Source: Mycolicibacterium senegalense (GTDB lineage: Bacteria > Actinomycetota > Actinomycetes > Mycobacteriales > Mycobacteriaceae). From it: a stretch of DNA of 64,000 bases. The notes under the pieces were generated by a model. It was given only the letters and a program-made list of their open reading frames with translations. It ran no database searches and had not been told where the DNA came from. Every line of letters begins with the position of its first letter. Positions within the stretch are counted from its first letter, which is position 1. Location of the stretch: assembly GCF_019645875.1 (NCBI RefSeq), contig NZ_CP081000.1, positions 3,658,001 through 3,722,000 of the forward strand, given 5' to 3'. The position numbers were made by a program, and so were the translations under genes. Shown here piece after piece: positions 19,377 through 29,353 of the stretch.

Positions 19377-19470
19377 GCCGCCATCCTAACGAATCTTCAT
19401 CGGGGATATTGCTCAGATATCGAAGGTTCTTCACAATTATTTTCAACACACCAACTTTGAAGGAGCGATC
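19377..19470. promoter_or_regulatory. aldR-ald divergent control region
   Basis: This 94-bp gap is markedly AT-rich for this genome. It contains GATATTGC / GATATCG elements (about 19408-19422) and an A/T run before ald (19430-19460), the kind of site Lrp-type regulators bind. GAAGGAG precedes the ald ATG. Exact half-sites are not assigned. Confidence 0.55.
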
Positions 19471-20586
19471 ATGCTCGTCGGCGTCCCGACCGAGATCAAG
19501 AACAATGAGTACCGGGTGGCGATCACCCCCGCGGGGGTGGCGGAGCTGACCCGCCGCGGCCACGACGTGATCATCCAGGCCGGGGCCGGTGAGGGGTCGG
19601 CCATCACCGACAACGACTTCAAGGCCGCCGGCGCCGAAATCGTGTCCACCGCCGAGCAGGTGTGGGCCGAGGCCGAACTGCTGCTCAAGGTCAAAGAACC
19701 CATCGCCGCGGAGTACGCGCGCATGCGCACCGGCCAGACCCTGTTCACCTACCTGCACCTGGCCGCGTCCAAGGAATGCACCGACGCCCTGCTGGCCTCG
19801 GGCACTACCTCCATCGCCTACGAGACCGTGCAGACCGCCGATGGTGCGCTTCCTCTATTGGCCCCGATGAGTGAGGTTGCCGGACGACTGTCGGCGCAGG
19901 TCGGGTCCTACCACCTGATGCGCACCCAGGGCGGGCGCGGCGTGCTGATGGGCGGGGTGCCCGGTGTCGCCCCGGCCGAGGTCGTCGTCATCGGTGGTGG
20001 CGTGGCCGGCTACAACGCCGCACGCATCGCCAAGGGCATGGGTGCCCACGTCACGGTGTTCGACCTGAACATCAACACCCTGCGCAAGATCGACAACGAG
20101 ACCAACGCCGGCATCGAAACCCGCTACTCGTCCTCACTGGAACTCGAAGAGGCCGTCAAGAAGGCCGACCTGGTGATCGGCGCGGTGTTGATCCCGGGCG
20201 CCAAGGCCCCCAAGCTGGTCACCAATGCCACCGTCGCCCATATGAAGCCGGGCGCGGTACTGGTCGACATCGCCATCGACCAGGGTGGCTGCTTCGAGGA
20301 TTCCCGGCCCACCACCCACGACGATCCGACGTTCAGCGTGCACGACACGGTGTTCTACTGCGTGGCCAACATGCCCGGCGCCGTGCCGCGCACCTCCACC
20401 TTCGCACTGACCAACGCCACCATGCCCTACGTACTCAAACTGGCCGACAAGGGCTGGAAGGCAGCCTGCGCCGACGACGCAGCACTGGCCAAGGGCCTGT
20501 CCACACACGAAGGCAAGCTGCTCTCCGAACAAGTCGCCGCCGACCTCGATATGCCGTTCACCGATCCGGCCACGTTCTTGGCCTGA
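19471..20586 (+). CDS. ald: alanine dehydrogenase
   Basis: This 371-residue enzyme (Rv2780, 371 aa) interconverts L-alanine and pyruvate + NH3 with NAD+, and glyoxylate to glycine in mycobacteria. The N-terminal [20 protein letters not shown], the catalytic Lys/His region ([17 protein letters not shown]) and the Rossmann motif [21 protein letters not shown] are complete. It is expressed from the divergent AldR-controlled region. A strong hairpin (20598-20633) follows the stop. Confidence 0.97.
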   Translation: MLVGVPTEIKNNEYRVAITPAGVAELTRRGHDVIIQAGAGEGSAITDNDFKAAGAEIVSTAEQVWAEAELLLKVKEPIAAEYARMRTGQTLFTYLHLAASKECTDALLASGTTSIAYETVQTADGALPLLAPMSEVAGRLSAQVGSYHLMRTQGGRGVLMGGVPGVAPAEVVVIGGGVAGYNAARIAKGMGAHVTVFDLNINTLRKIDNETNAGIETRYSSSLELEEAVKKADLVIGAVLIPGAKAPKLVTNATVAHMKPGAVLVDIAIDQGGCFEDSRPTTHDDPTFSVHDTVFYCVANMPGAVPRTSTFALTNATMPYVLKLADKGWKAACADDAALAKGLSTHEGKLLSEQVAADLDMPFTDPATFLA

Positions 20587-20597
20587 TCCCACCCCAC

Positions 20598-20633
20598 CGT
20601 CGCCCGGCTGGAGCTCGCTCCGGCCGGGCGACG
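20598..20633 (+). terminator. hairpin terminator after ald
   Basis: A 17-bp stem with one G-T wobble (20598-20614 with 20617-20633) and a 2-nt central gap begins 11 bp after the ald stop. There is no U-tract, as is common for mycobacterial terminator hairpins. Confidence 0.75.
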
Positions 20634-20658
20634 CGCATTCCCCGGCGGCGCACTTTTC

Positions 20659-20672
20659 TTGACACGTGTCAA
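20659..20672. promoter_or_regulatory. perfect 14-bp palindrome, probable TetR-type operator
   Basis: TTGACACGTGTCAA is fully self-complementary and lies 14 bp before the ATG at 20687. The form fits TetR-family operators. No regulator gene is adjacent, so it would be controlled in trans. Confidence 0.6.
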
Positions 20673-20686
20673 GTATGGTGGCCTTC

Positions 20687-21238
20687 ATGCTGCAGGAGTT
20701 GTTTCCGATCGTCCCGACGACGACACGTGACGCGCTCGCCGCCTTCGACGCGGCCGACGCCGTCGAGCCAGAATTCATGCTGGGCACCTGGCACGGTGCT
20801 GAATTGCCCACCGGACATCCGATGGACGGCCTACTGGCGGCCAGCGGCTGGTGGGGCAAGCAGTTCGTCGACGGTGAGACCGTCCACCCGCTGCTGTTCC
20901 CCTCCGGTGACGGCACATCGCTGTGGGCCCTCAATCCCGTGCTGGCCTTCGGCGGCCTGGCCGTATCGAACAAGGTTCCGCTACTTCGGAATCGGTCGAT
21001 GGTGGCCCCTATCGCCGCGTTGCGGCCCGTGCTGCAGACCCGGGCCCCTAAAGCGCGGTTGCGTACCACCCGATACCGCGGCGTGGACACCGCGACGATG
21101 ATCTATGACCAGCTGCCCATCAACGACGTGTTCCGGCGGCTCTCCGACGACGCCGTCATCGGCGCCATGGACCTGCGGAACTCACTCAAACCGTATTTCT
21201 TCGTCCTACAGCGCGACGAGTCACTGCGGGTGACCTAG
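20687..21238 (+). CDS. GXWXG / DUF4334 domain protein
   Basis: This 183-residue protein starts at ATG 20687; an extension to 20666 would overlap the palindrome. The N-terminal GXWXG motif is present ([14 protein letters not shown], followed by GWWGKQF). The C-terminal part ([30 protein letters not shown]) is DUF4334-like, the usual two-domain arrangement of this actinobacterial family. It is soluble with no signal peptide. The family function is unknown. The palindrome directly upstream suggests inducible expression. Confidence 0.82.
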   Translation: MLQELFPIVPTTTRDALAAFDAADAVEPEFMLGTWHGAELPTGHPMDGLLAASGWWGKQFVDGETVHPLLFPSGDGTSLWALNPVLAFGGLAVSNKVPLLRNRSMVAPIAALRPVLQTRAPKARLRTTRYRGVDTATMIYDQLPINDVFRRLSDDAVIGAMDLRNSLKPYFFVLQRDESLRVT

Positions 21239-21365
21239 CTGCCACCCGTACGCGCGCTGTTCACCGAAGATTCGACCGGTGGCTCCACGTCGATGCTTGG
21301 ATCGAAAGGGCAAGCGTTACAAGGCCTTTTCCTCCGATCGACGTTCCAGGACTGAGGAGTCACCC

Positions 21366-21836
21366 ATGGTCAACCTGCCCGTCGCGCACCAGCCCCGCCC
21401 GTTGCTGCCCGAGCTCTCGGAGTTCTTCGCCGGGATCACCCCGTTCGCCAGCCTGCGACCGATCTTCGAGCGCAACCTCATGCGCATCGAGGACGAGGTC
21501 ACCGAGGACCACTACGAACTTCGCGCCGAGATCCCCGGTATCGATGCCGCCAACGACGTTCAGATCACCGTGGCCGACGGCCAACTGACCGTGAAGGCCG
21601 AGCGTTCCGAGCGCGCCGACACCACCGCACGCTCGGAGTTTTCCTACGGTTCCTTCCTGCGCACCGTGACGCTGCCCGCCGAGGCCGACGAGGACAACAT
21701 CACCGCAGGCTACGAGCGCGGCATCCTGACCGTGCGCGTGCCGTTGTCGCAGAACCCGGCCGGCGCCCGGCAGATCCCGATCCAAGACGCCGAGAACGGC
21801 TCGGCGGCAATAGGATCCGGCGAGCACTCAGAGTAA
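21366..21836 (+). CDS. hspX: small heat-shock protein, Hsp20/alpha-crystallin (HspX-like)
   Basis: This 156-residue chaperone starts at ATG 21366 (GAGGAG upstream). The N-terminus ([20 protein letters not shown]) and the alpha-crystallin domain (~residues 42-135; [38 protein letters not shown]) closely follow the M. tuberculosis 16-kDa antigen HspX/Acr. Such proteins form oligomers that hold unfolded proteins. I did not find a convincing DosR box in the 120 bp upstream, so dormancy regulation is not supported by the sequence. Its end overlaps the convergent blaF by 9 bp. Confidence 0.88.
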   Translation: MVNLPVAHQPRPLLPELSEFFAGITPFASLRPIFERNLMRIEDEVTEDHYELRAEIPGIDAANDVQITVADGQLTVKAERSERADTTARSEFSYGSFLRTVTLPAEADEDNITAGYERGILTVRVPLSQNPAGARQIPIQDAENGSAAIGSGEHSE

Positions 21837-22712
21837 GGACGGCAGCACCAGCGCGGTCAGCTCACCGATGAGCGGTCGCAGGTTCTCGGCCTTGGGGTCA
21901 TGGGCCTGCGACCGCGTCATCATCACCAACAACAACCGTTGCCCGTCGGGGCCGAAAGCGATTCCGGCGTCGTTGGTGCTGCCGTAATCCCCACTGCCGG
22001 TCTTGTCTGCGGTGGTCCAACCCTCCGGAAGACCGGCACGCATGCTCGAGGTCTGATTGGCCCGCATCCAGTCTTCCAACAGGCCGCGCTGCGACGGGCT
22101 CAATGCGTCCCCCGCCAAAATCGCACGGTATCCGACTGCCAGCGCCGCGGGGGTGCTGGTGTCCCTCGGGTCCCCGGGTATCGCCGAATTCAGCTCGACT
22201 TCCCAGCGGTCCAGGCGGGTGCGCTCGTCGCCGACGCTGCGGGCAAAGGCGGTGACGGCCGCCGGCCCGCCAATGGTCTTCAGCAGCAGGTTGGCCGCGG
22301 TGTTGTCACTGCGCTGCAGCGCCGCCTGACACAGCTCGGCCAACGTCATCTCAGCACCGGCCCGCGTCTCGGTGACAGGCGAGTTCGGCACGAGTGCGTC
22401 GGCGTCGACGAACACCCGGTTGTCCAGTGAGATCTCGCCCCGCTCGGCCAGCTGCAGCACCCGCGCAGCGGCGTAGCCCTTGAACGTCGAGCACATCGCG
22501 AATATCTGGTCGGCACGGTGAGTGAGAGTCCGCCCGGAATCCAGGTTGGATGCGTACAAGCCGATCAGGACGTTGTCCCGACGCTCCAGTTCCGCCAGCT
22601 GGTCATCGATCGGTGCCGCGAATGCCGGTGCGACGCCTCCGACGCCGGCACCGACGGCAGCTGCCGCCACGAGCGAACCGATCAGTACGTTGCGCCGCGA
22701 GAGTCCGGTCAT
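21828..22712 (-). CDS. blaF: class A beta-lactamase (BlaF-type)
   Basis: This 294-residue enzyme has all class A motifs: S-x-x-K (Ser75-Thr-Phe-Lys78), SDN (135-137), the omega-loop ExxLN (Glu171-Asn175) and KTG (237-239). The N-terminus carries a twin-arginine signal (SRRNVLIGS, residues 5-13) with a hydrophobic core and an AFA-A cleavage region near residue 33, so Tat export is likely, as for other mycobacterial class A enzymes. The sequence matches my recollection of M. fortuitum BlaF almost throughout. It starts 18 bp after the pepR stop on the same strand, so it can be co-transcribed. Confidence 0.95.
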   Translation of the reverse strand: MTGLSRRNVLIGSLVAAAAVGAGVGGVAPAFAAPIDDQLAELERRDNVLIGLYASNLDSGRTLTHRADQIFAMCSTFKGYAAARVLQLAERGEISLDNRVFVDADALVPNSPVTETRAGAEMTLAELCQAALQRSDNTAANLLLKTIGGPAAVTAFARSVGDERTRLDRWEVELNSAIPGDPRDTSTPAALAVGYRAILAGDALSPSQRGLLEDWMRANQTSSMRAGLPEGWTTADKTGSGDYGSTNDAGIAFGPDGQRLLLVMMTRSQAHDPKAENLRPLIGELTALVLPSLL

Positions 22713-22730
22713 TGGACCCAGCGTAGCGGG

Positions 22731-24053
22731 TCAGCCGGCGATAGTTTGAAGCTGTTGCGGCAAAGCCTTTTTCGAACCATAGGGACCGAGCACGGCAGCA
22801 CCGTAGTCGCGAGACAGCAACTGGTGAGCGACGGCGTTGACCTCTTCGAGGGTGACCGCCTCGATCTGGGCCAACGTGTGATCGATGGTCCGGTGCTCAC
22901 CGTAATTGAGTTCGCTACGGCCGATCCGGTGCATACGTGATCCGGAATCCTCCAGCCCGAGCACCAGCCCGCCGCGCAACGAGCCCTTCGCGATCCGGCA
23001 TTCGTCGGCGGTGATCCCGTCTCTGGCAACAGCTTCCAGAACTTCGGTGGTCACCCGCACCACTTCGTCGAACCGTTCCGGCTGACATCCCGCGTACACC
23101 GACAGCGCCCCGCTGTCGGCGAAGGTGTCCACCGTCGAGTACACCGAGTAGGCCAGGCCGCGTGATTCGCGAATCTGTTGGAACAGACGGGAACTCAAGC
23201 CACCGCCGAGTGCGGTGTTGAGCACCGACAGCGCCCACCGATGCTCCCAGTGCCGACCGGGCGTGCGAACCCCCAGTGACACATGGGACTGCTCCCCGTC
23301 GCGGTCGACCACGAGCAGCGCCGGCTTGCCACCGACGCGTCCCGAACCCTTGCGGGGAGCCACCGCAGAACGGCCGACTTCCAGCCGCGGACCGAAATGC
23401 TCTCGGACCAACGACACCACCACATCGTGGTCGATGTTGCCGGCCACCGCCACGATCATCCGTTCGGGCGTGTAACGACGGACGTGGAACGAATGCAGCT
23501 GCGCACGCGTCATCGTCTCGATCGACTCGACGCTGCCGATCACCGGACGCCCCACCGGATGGTCGCCGAACATCGCCGAGAGGAAGACGTCACCGAGGCT
23601 GTCCTCGGGATCGTCGTCGCGCATGGCGATCTCTTCGAGGACGACGTCGCGCTCCACCTCGACATCCTCGGTGGCACAACGCCCCCGCAACACGACATCG
23701 GCCACCAAGTCGACCGCGAGTTCGAGGTCGGAGTCGAGCACATGCGCGTAGTAACAGGTGTGCTCGCGCGTGGTGAACGCGTTCAGCTCACCGCCGACGG
23801 CATCGACGGCCTGCGCGATGTCGACCGCGCTGCGTGTCGGGGTGGCCTTGAACAGCAGGTGCTCCAAGAAGTGGGCGGCACCCGCGACGCTTCGTCCCTC
23901 GTCGCGGGAGCCGACACCCACCCAGACCCCGACCGATGCCGAACGCACCGACGGGATGTACTCGGTGACCACCCGGAGTCCGCCGGGCAGATCTGTCCGG
24001 CGGACGTCAGTGGTATTCAGTGCAGACGCCTTGGGTAGTGCCGAGCCGATCAG
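22731..24053 (-). CDS. pepR: M16-family zinc protease PepR
   Basis: This ~440-residue insulinase/processing-protease-like enzyme (Rv2782c homologue) carries the inverted zinc motif HFLEH near the N-terminus with the downstream Glu ([12 protein letters not shown] region). The last domain has the R/Y pair ([19 protein letters not shown]). The first ATG/GTG/TTG in frame is GTG 23972, but that drops the conserved first strand ([12 protein letters not shown]). The frame stays open upstream to a CTG at 24051-24053 overlapping the gpsI stop. A CTG start with translational coupling is therefore plausible, and that extent is given. It is the last gene before blaF in the ribF-rpsO-lppU-gpsI direction. 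Confidence 0.88.
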   Translation of the reverse strand: MIGSALPKASALNTTDVRRTDLPGGLRVVTEYIPSVRSASVGVWVGVGSRDEGRSVAGAAHFLEHLLFKATPTRSAVDIAQAVDAVGGELNAFTTREHTCYYAHVLDSDLELAVDLVADVVLRGRCATEDVEVERDVVLEEIAMRDDDPEDSLGDVFLSAMFGDHPVGRPVIGSVESIETMTRAQLHSFHVRRYTPERMIVAVAGNIDHDVVVSLVREHFGPRLEVGRSAVAPRKGSGRVGGKPALLVVDRDGEQSHVSLGVRTPGRHWEHRWALSVLNTALGGGLSSRLFQQIRESRGLAYSVYSTVDTFADSGALSVYAGCQPERFDEVVRVTTEVLEAVARDGITADECRIAKGSLRGGLVLGLEDSGSRMHRIGRSELNYGEHRTIDHTLAQIEAVTLEEVNAVAHQLLSRDYGAAVLGPYGSKKALPQQLQTIAG

Positions 24054-26323
24054 GACTCGGCAGCCGGGGCGGCTTCGGCCGGAGCCGCAGCGCCGTCGGC
24101 AGCCGCCTCGGCGTCGGCCGGAGCCGCGCCCTCTGCCTGCTCCTCGTCGACGAGCACCAGCGAGATCTTGCCGCGGTTGTCGATGTCGGCGATTTCGACG
24201 CGCAGCTTGTCGCCGACCTTCACCACATCCTCGACCTTGGCGATGCGCTTGCCACGTCCCAGCTTGGAGATGTGGACCAGGCCGTCACGCCCCGGCAGCA
24301 GCGACACGAAGGCGCCGAAATCGGTGGTCTTGACGACCGTACCGAGGAACCGCTCGCCGATCTTGGGCAGCTGCGGGTTGGCGATCGCGTTGATCTTGTC
24401 GATCGCGGCCTGCGCGGACAGTCCGTCGGCCGCACCCACGAACACCGTGCCGTCGTCCTCGATGGAGATCTGGGCGCCGGTCTCCTCGGTGATCGAGTTG
24501 ATCATCTTGCCCTTGGGCCCGATGACCTCGCCGATCTTGTCGACCGGAACCTTGATGGTGGTGATCCGCGGTGCGTACGGGCTCATATCGTCGGGGCGGT
24601 CGATCGCCTCGGCCATCACGTCGAGGATGGTCAGCCGCGCATCCTTGGCCTGGCTCAGCGCACCGGCCAGCACCTTGGACGGGATGCCGTCCAGCTTGGT
24701 GTCCAACTGCAGCGCGGTGACGAAGTCCTTGGTGCCGGCGACCTTGAAGTCCATGTCACCGAAGGCGTCTTCGGCGCCGAGGATGTCGGTCAGCGCGACG
24801 TAACGGGTCTCACCGTCGACAGTGTCCGAGACCAGACCCATGGCGATGCCGGCCACCGGCGCCTTCAGCGGCACACCCGCGTTCAGCAGCGACAGCGTCG
24901 AGGCACACACCGACCCCATCGAGGTCGAACCGTTGGAGCCCAATGCCTCCGACACCTGCCGGATCGCGTACGGGAACTCCTCGACGCTGGGCAGCACCGG
25001 AACCAGCGCACGCTCGGCCAGCGCACCGTGGCCGATCTCGCGGCGCTTGGGCGAGCCGACGCGACCGGTCTCACCGGTCGAGTACGGCGGGAAGTTGTAG
25101 TGGTGCATGTAACGCTTGGTGGTCTCGGGCCCCAGCGAGTCGATCTGCTGGGCCATCTTGACCATGTCCAGCGTGGTGACACCCATGATCTGGGTCTCGC
25201 CGCGCTCGAACAGCGCGCTGCCGTGCGCCCGCGGGATCACGGCGACCTCGGCCGACAACGCCCGGATGTCGGTGATGCCGCGGCCGTCGATGCGGAAGTG
25301 ATCGGTCAGGATGCGCTGGCGCACAAGCTTTTTGGTCAGCGACCGGAATGCGGCGCCGATTTCCTTCTCACGCCCGGCGAAGGTCTCGCCCAGACGCTCG
25401 AGCACCTCGACCTTGATCTCGTTGGTGCGGTCGTCGCGATCGTGCTTGCCGGCGATGGTCAGGGCCTCCGACAGAGCGTCGGTGGCCACCGACGCCACGG
25501 CGTCGTACGCGTCCTGCTCGTAATCGGGGAACACCGGGTATTCGCCAGTGGGCTTGGCGGCCTTCTCGGCCAGCGCCTGCTGAGCGGTGCACAGCTCCTT
25601 GATGAACGGCTTGGCTGCCTCGAGACCCTCGGCGACGACGGCCTCGGTGGGGGCACCGGCACCGCCGGCGATCAAGTCGATGACATTTTCGGTGGCCTCA
25701 GCCTCGACCATCATGATCGCGACATCGCCGTCTTCGAGCACCCGGCCCGCGACGACCATGTCGAAGACAGCCTTCTCCAGCTGCTCGACCGTCGGGAAGG
25801 CGACCCACTGGCCGTCGATCAGGGCGACGCGGGTGCCGCCGACGGGCCCGGAGAACGGCAGCCCGGCGAGCTGGGTCGACGCCGAAGCGGCGTTGATAGC
25901 CAGTACGTCGTAGAGGTCCTTGGGATCCAGGCTCAGCACGGTGACCACGACCTGGATCTCGTTGCGCAGGCCGTCGACGAACGACGGACGCAGCGGGCGG
26001 TCGATCAGGCGGCAGGTCAGGATCGCGTCGGTGGAGGGACGGCCCTCACGGCGGAAGAACGAGCCGGGGATACGGCCCGCGGCGTACATGCGCTCCTCGA
26101 CATCGACCGTCAGCGGGAAGAAGTCGAAGTGGTCTTTGGGGTTCTTGCTGGCGGTGGTCGCGCTCAGCAGCATGGTTTCGTCATCGAGGTAAGCGACGAC
26201 GGAGCCGGCGGCCTGCTGCGCGAGCCGGCCGGTCTCGAAACGGATGGTGCGGGTGCCGAAGCGCCCGTTGTCCAGGGTTGCGGTGGATTCGAACACACCG
26301 TCTTCAAGTTCAACTACAGACAT
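24050..26323 (-). CDS. gpsI: polyribonucleotide nucleotidyltransferase (PNPase)
   Basis: This 757-residue 3'-5' phosphorolytic exoribonuclease (Rv2783c) has two RNase PH domains (~residues 20-260 and ~360-580, with [14 protein letters not shown] and [20 protein letters not shown] blocks). A KH domain ([16 protein letters not shown]) and an S1 domain ([20 protein letters not shown]) follow. The Ala/Glu-rich C-terminal tail is normal. It makes and degrades RNA 3' tails and works with the degradosome. A 289-bp non-coding leader precedes it. Its stop overlaps the presumed pepR start. Confidence 0.97.
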   Translation of the reverse strand: MSVVELEDGVFESTATLDNGRFGTRTIRFETGRLAQQAAGSVVAYLDDETMLLSATTASKNPKDHFDFFPLTVDVEERMYAAGRIPGSFFRREGRPSTDAILTCRLIDRPLRPSFVDGLRNEIQVVVTVLSLDPKDLYDVLAINAASASTQLAGLPFSGPVGGTRVALIDGQWVAFPTVEQLEKAVFDMVVAGRVLEDGDVAIMMVEAEATENVIDLIAGGAGAPTEAVVAEGLEAAKPFIKELCTAQQALAEKAAKPTGEYPVFPDYEQDAYDAVASVATDALSEALTIAGKHDRDDRTNEIKVEVLERLGETFAGREKEIGAAFRSLTKKLVRQRILTDHFRIDGRGITDIRALSAEVAVIPRAHGSALFERGETQIMGVTTLDMVKMAQQIDSLGPETTKRYMHHYNFPPYSTGETGRVGSPKRREIGHGALAERALVPVLPSVEEFPYAIRQVSEALGSNGSTSMGSVCASTLSLLNAGVPLKAPVAGIAMGLVSDTVDGETRYVALTDILGAEDAFGDMDFKVAGTKDFVTALQLDTKLDGIPSKVLAGALSQAKDARLTILDVMAEAIDRPDDMSPYAPRITTIKVPVDKIGEVIGPKGKMINSITEETGAQISIEDDGTVFVGAADGLSAQAAIDKINAIANPQLPKIGERFLGTVVKTTDFGAFVSLLPGRDGLVHISKLGRGKRIAKVEDVVKVGDKLRVEIADIDNRGKISLVLVDEEQAEGAAPADAEAAADGAAAPAEAAPAAES

Positions 26324-26612
26324 AGAGTCCGTTGGCCTCTTTCGAATTCATTCAACTGTTTCGCGTCGTCACGCTGGCGATACGCCATGGGGCCTGGATA
26401 CGGCTACGGCCGTCGATCGAAGCGGCCGGATGGACCCGCCAATGGGGTTCCGGCAGCCACTACCGAAGACCGCCCGACCAGGCGGGCCCGATATGACTCG
26501 CAGGAACAACGCCCGCGGACCGCGGGTGTCGCACCTGTGTTCAGCGCAGATTCCAGCCGCCGAACGCCCTCATGTTACACGGCAGCAACGGCCTGATCGG
26601 CATCCGTGGCAG
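26324..26612 (-). promoter_or_regulatory. gpsI leader/intergenic region
   Basis: This is the largest gene-free stretch, between lppU and gpsI. I see no conserved ORF, tRNA or riboswitch in it. In many bacteria pnp has a long, autoregulated leader, and this stretch is a candidate for one. No specific structure is assigned. Confidence 0.35.
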
Positions 26613-27113
26613 CTAGGACACGTCCTCGACACATACGGTGAACTGGCGTTCCGGGTAGGCGTAACCGACTCCGCTGGCGCACTGATCGACGTTCGACACT
26701 CCGCGCAGCACCTCGGTGGCCCGTTGCCGGTGTGGCGCAGACGAATCCGCGCAGTCAACCCGATACGGGTCCTTGTCGTTCTCGGGATCGATGCTCATGC
26801 ACGTGCCGGTGAGCCAGTCGATGTCCAGACACAGCGTCTGGGTCTCGTCGCTGAACGCGCTGCGCACGGAGTAATAGGTATCGACGTCGCCCGGGCATTG
26901 ATCGCTGTCGGTGACCGTGGAGATCACCTTGTAGTTCGACGCGTCGCTTCCGCACTCCGCATGGCTGGCGTCCGGGCGGTCGTACGTGCCGCTCATCTTC
27001 AGGCAGTCCCCTGCCTTCATGTCCGCGGCTGCCGCGGATGAGCAGGCGGTCAGGCCGCCGACGAAAAGTATCGCGGCTGCCCCGAGAGGGGCAGCCGCGG
27101 AAAGTGGTGGCAT
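26613..27113 (-). CDS. lppU: LppU-like lipoprotein
   Basis: This 166-residue protein (Rv2784c homologue by position and type) has a short hydrophobic signal ending in a lipobox (LTAC, Cys24). The mature part has six or more Cys residues (DCLKM, AECGSD, QCPGD, LCLDI, TCMSI, DCADS, QCASG, VCVED), suggesting disulfide bonding outside the membrane. The signal lacks the usual basic N-terminus because its codons coincide with a strong hairpin (27072-27099) that looks like the rpsO terminator. The start is 10 bp after the rpsO stop. The function is unknown. Confidence 0.8.
   Translation of the reverse strand: MPPLSAAAPLGAAAILFVGGLTACSSAAAADMKAGDCLKMSGTYDRPDASHAECGSDASNYKVISTVTDSDQCPGDVDTYYSVRSAFSDETQTLCLDIDWLTGTCMSIDPENDKDPYRVDCADSSAPHRQRATEVLRGVSNVDQCASGVGYAYPERQFTVCVEDVS
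27072..27099 (-). terminator. rpsO terminator hairpin inside lppU signal codons
   Basis: A perfect 12-bp stem with a 4-nt loop is followed on the minus strand by ATACTTTTC. It lies 25 nt after the rpsO stop and inside the lppU coding start, so it could terminate or attenuate transcription into lppU. Confidence 0.7.
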
Positions 27114-27123
27114 CGACGCCGCG

Positions 27124-27393
27124 TCAGCGACGCAGCCCGAGGCGCTCGATCAGCGAACGGTACCGCGCCACGTCAACCTGGGCGACGTACTTCAGCAGCC
27201 GGCGACGACGGCCGACGAGCAGCAGCAGGCCGCGACGCGAGTGGTGGTCGTGCTTGTGCTGCTTGAGGTGCTCGGTCAGATCCGAGATCCGCTTGGTCAG
27301 CAGGGCGACCTGGGCCTCCGGCGAACCGGTGTCGGTCTCGTGCAGACCGTAGCTGCTCAGGATTTCTTTCTTCTGCTCGGCAGTAAGCGCCAC
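27124..27393 (-). CDS. rpsO: 30S ribosomal protein S15
   Basis: This 89-residue S15 (Rv2785c) binds 16S rRNA in the platform of the 30S subunit. It begins [19 protein letters not shown], and the rRNA-binding [22 protein letters not shown] is intact. It lies downstream of ribF, and a strong hairpin follows its stop. Confidence 0.98.
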   Translation of the reverse strand: MALTAEQKKEILSSYGLHETDTGSPEAQVALLTKRISDLTEHLKQHKHDHHSRRGLLLLVGRRRRLLKYVAQVDVARYRSLIERLGLRR

Positions 27394-27490
27394 GAAATAA
27401 CTCCATCATTTTCAGTTCCGCGAACAAATTCTCGGTGCAGCCACCGCGGACTGCAGCATGCACCGGATCGGCAGGAAGTCTAGCAGCCCG

Positions 27491-28477
27491 CTAGTGCGCA
27501 GCCAGAATCGAGCGGGCCCGCTCGGTGTCCGCCTCCATCGCCACCACGAGGTCCTCGACTGACTCGAACTTCTCCATGCCGCGGATCCGGGCGACGAAGT
27601 CGACCGCCACATGCTGCCCGTACAGGTCGGCGTTGGTATCGAGCACGAACGCTTCGACGGTGCGTGTCCTGCCGGAGAAGGTCGGGTTGGTGCCGACGGA
27701 GACAGCGGCCTCGTACCGCTCGCCCGGGATGACGGTGCCCATCACCGGGCCGTGCCCCAACACGGTGAACCAGGCGGCGTAGACGCCATCGGCAGGAATC
27801 GCCGAGAACATCGGCGGCGCCACGTTGGCCGTCGGGAATCCGAGCACCCGGCCGCGGCCGTCGCCACGCACCACCACACCCTCGACGCGATGCGGGCGGC
27901 CCAGGGCTTCGGTGGCGGCCACCATGTCACCGGCGTCGACGCATGACCGGATGTATGTCGACGAGAACGTGACCCGCTCGTCGCGGCGCTCGGCGTCGAG
28001 TGTCTCGGTCACCAACGACATGCTCTCGACGGCGAAGCCGAAGCGCTCCCCTGCTGCGCGCAACATCGTCACGTTGCCTGCCGCCTTCTTGCCGAAGGTG
28101 AAGTTCTCGCCCACCACCACTTCGAGCACGTGCAGGTCTTCCACCAGCAGTTCGTGGATGTAGCGCTCCGGGGTGAGCTTCATGAAATCCGTGGTGAACG
28201 GCATGACCAGGAACACGTCGACGCCGAGCTCCTCGACCAGCTCGGCACGCCGGGTCAGTGTGGTCAACTGCGCCGGGTGACTCCCGGGAAACACCACTTC
28301 CATCGGATGGGGATCGAAGGTCATGAGAACCATCGGCACTCCCCGCGATCGCCCGGCTTTCACCGCATGGCTGATCAGCTCCGCGTGTCCACGGTGAACC
28401 CCGTCGAACACCCCGATGGTGACCACACACCTGCCCCAGTCCGTGGGGATCTCGTCCTGCCCACGCCAGCGCTGCAC
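27491..28477 (-). CDS. ribF: bifunctional riboflavin kinase / FAD synthetase
   Basis: This 328-residue enzyme (Rv2786c) converts riboflavin to FMN and then FAD. The N-terminal nucleotidyl-transferase domain has the HxGH-type motif in GVFDGVHRGHAELI and a later SSTYIRSCVDAGD. The C-terminal flavokinase domain has GRVLGFPTANV and a conserved Asn/Glu block (TNPTFSGRTRTVEAFVLD). It is transcribed towards rpsO. The opposite strand starts the MntR-like gene 81 bp away. Confidence 0.96.
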   Translation of the reverse strand: MQRWRGQDEIPTDWGRCVVTIGVFDGVHRGHAELISHAVKAGRSRGVPMVLMTFDPHPMEVVFPGSHPAQLTTLTRRAELVEELGVDVFLVMPFTTDFMKLTPERYIHELLVEDLHVLEVVVGENFTFGKKAAGNVTMLRAAGERFGFAVESMSLVTETLDAERRDERVTFSSTYIRSCVDAGDMVAATEALGRPHRVEGVVVRGDGRGRVLGFPTANVAPPMFSAIPADGVYAAWFTVLGHGPVMGTVIPGERYEAAVSVGTNPTFSGRTRTVEAFVLDTNADLYGQHVAVDFVARIRGMEKFESVEDLVVAMEADTERARSILAAH

Positions 28478-28543
28478 GCAATCAGCCTACGACCCGAAGG
28501 CGGCACGGTCTGCTCTAGATCCCCCGATCAGGTGATGATTGCC

Positions 28544-28557
28544 TAAACTTTCCTACT
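28544..28557 (+). promoter_or_regulatory. -10 element of a probable leaderless promoter
   Basis: TAAACT (28544-28549) fits the mycobacterial -10 consensus TANNNT and ends 8 nt before the GTG at 28558. No ribosome-binding site is visible, so a leaderless transcript is likely. Confidence 0.5.
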
Positions 28558-29280
28558 GTGAGTCCCGACGGTAACCATCAAGACCTCTCCTCGGTTGCCC
28601 AGGACTACCTGAAAGTCATCTGGACGGCCCAAGAGTGGTCTCGCGAAAAGGTCAGCACGAAACTGCTGGCCGAGCGGATCGGCGTGTCCGCCTCCACTGC
28701 GTCGGAATCGATTCGCAAGCTCGCCGACCAGGGCCTGGTCCATCACGAGAAATACGGCGCCGTGACGCTGACGGACGCGGGTCGGCGCGCGGCGCTGGCG
28801 ATGGTCCGACGGCACCGGCTGATGGAGACCTTCCTGGTCCAGGAGCTGGGCTACGGCTGGGACGAGGTGCACGACGAGGCCGAGATCCTGGAGCACGCGG
28901 TGTCCGACCTGATGCTCGACCGCATCGACGCCAAGCTGGGCCACCCTACGCGCGATCCGCACGGCGATCCCATCCCGGCCGCCGACGGCCAGGTGCCCAC
29001 CCCTCCGGCCCGCCAGTTGTCGGCGTGTCAGGACGGCGACGCCGGCACCGTGGCGCGGATCTCGGATGCCGATCCGGAGATGCTGCGCTATTTCGACAGC
29101 GTCGGCATCAGCCTCGATTCCAGGGTGCGGGTGCTGGCGCGGCGTGATTTCGCCGGCGTGATCTCGGTGGCGGTGGGAAGACCGGGCGAACCCGACGATC
29201 CGTCCGGACCGGACGATACGAGCATTCAGGTCGAGCTCGGCAATCCGGCGGCGGAGGCGATCTGGGTCGTCGCCAGCTGA
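28558..29280 (+). CDS. mntR: DtxR/MntR family metalloregulator
   Basis: This 240-residue regulator (Rv2788 SirR/MntR homologue) has an N-terminal DtxR winged helix (~residues 10-65; LAERIGVSASTASESIRKLADQGLV) and a metal-binding dimerisation domain with His/Glu ligands (MVRRHRLMETFL, EVHDEAEILEHAVSD). A C-terminal SH3/FeoA-like domain covers ~150-238. In mycobacteria this protein controls manganese uptake. It appears monocistronic, probably from a leaderless promoter. Confidence 0.9.
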   Translation: MSPDGNHQDLSSVAQDYLKVIWTAQEWSREKVSTKLLAERIGVSASTASESIRKLADQGLVHHEKYGAVTLTDAGRRAALAMVRRHRLMETFLVQELGYGWDEVHDEAEILEHAVSDLMLDRIDAKLGHPTRDPHGDPIPAADGQVPTPPARQLSACQDGDAGTVARISDADPEMLRYFDSVGISLDSRVRVLARRDFAGVISVAVGRPGEPDDPSGPDDTSIQVELGNPAAEAIWVVAS

Positions 29281-29353
29281 CGACACGCGAGAGACGATCA
29301 TCGCGATTTTTACCCGTGCGGCCTAGCCGATTCAGCACCAAGATGTCCTGTTC

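Noticed and set aside
20659..20680. sigma-A promoter using TTGACA at 20659
   Set aside because: The nearest TATGGT is only 9 bp downstream; a -35/-10 pair needs about 17. The palindrome reading is better.
21241..21365. DosR box upstream of the HspX-like gene
   Set aside because: GGACTGAGGAGTC is only weakly like the consensus and overlaps the ribosome-binding site; not enough to call.
24020..26596. 858-codon ORF on the plus strand
   Set aside because: It is the antisense of gpsI; high-GC codon bias opens long shadow frames. The minus-strand product is an unmistakable PNPase.
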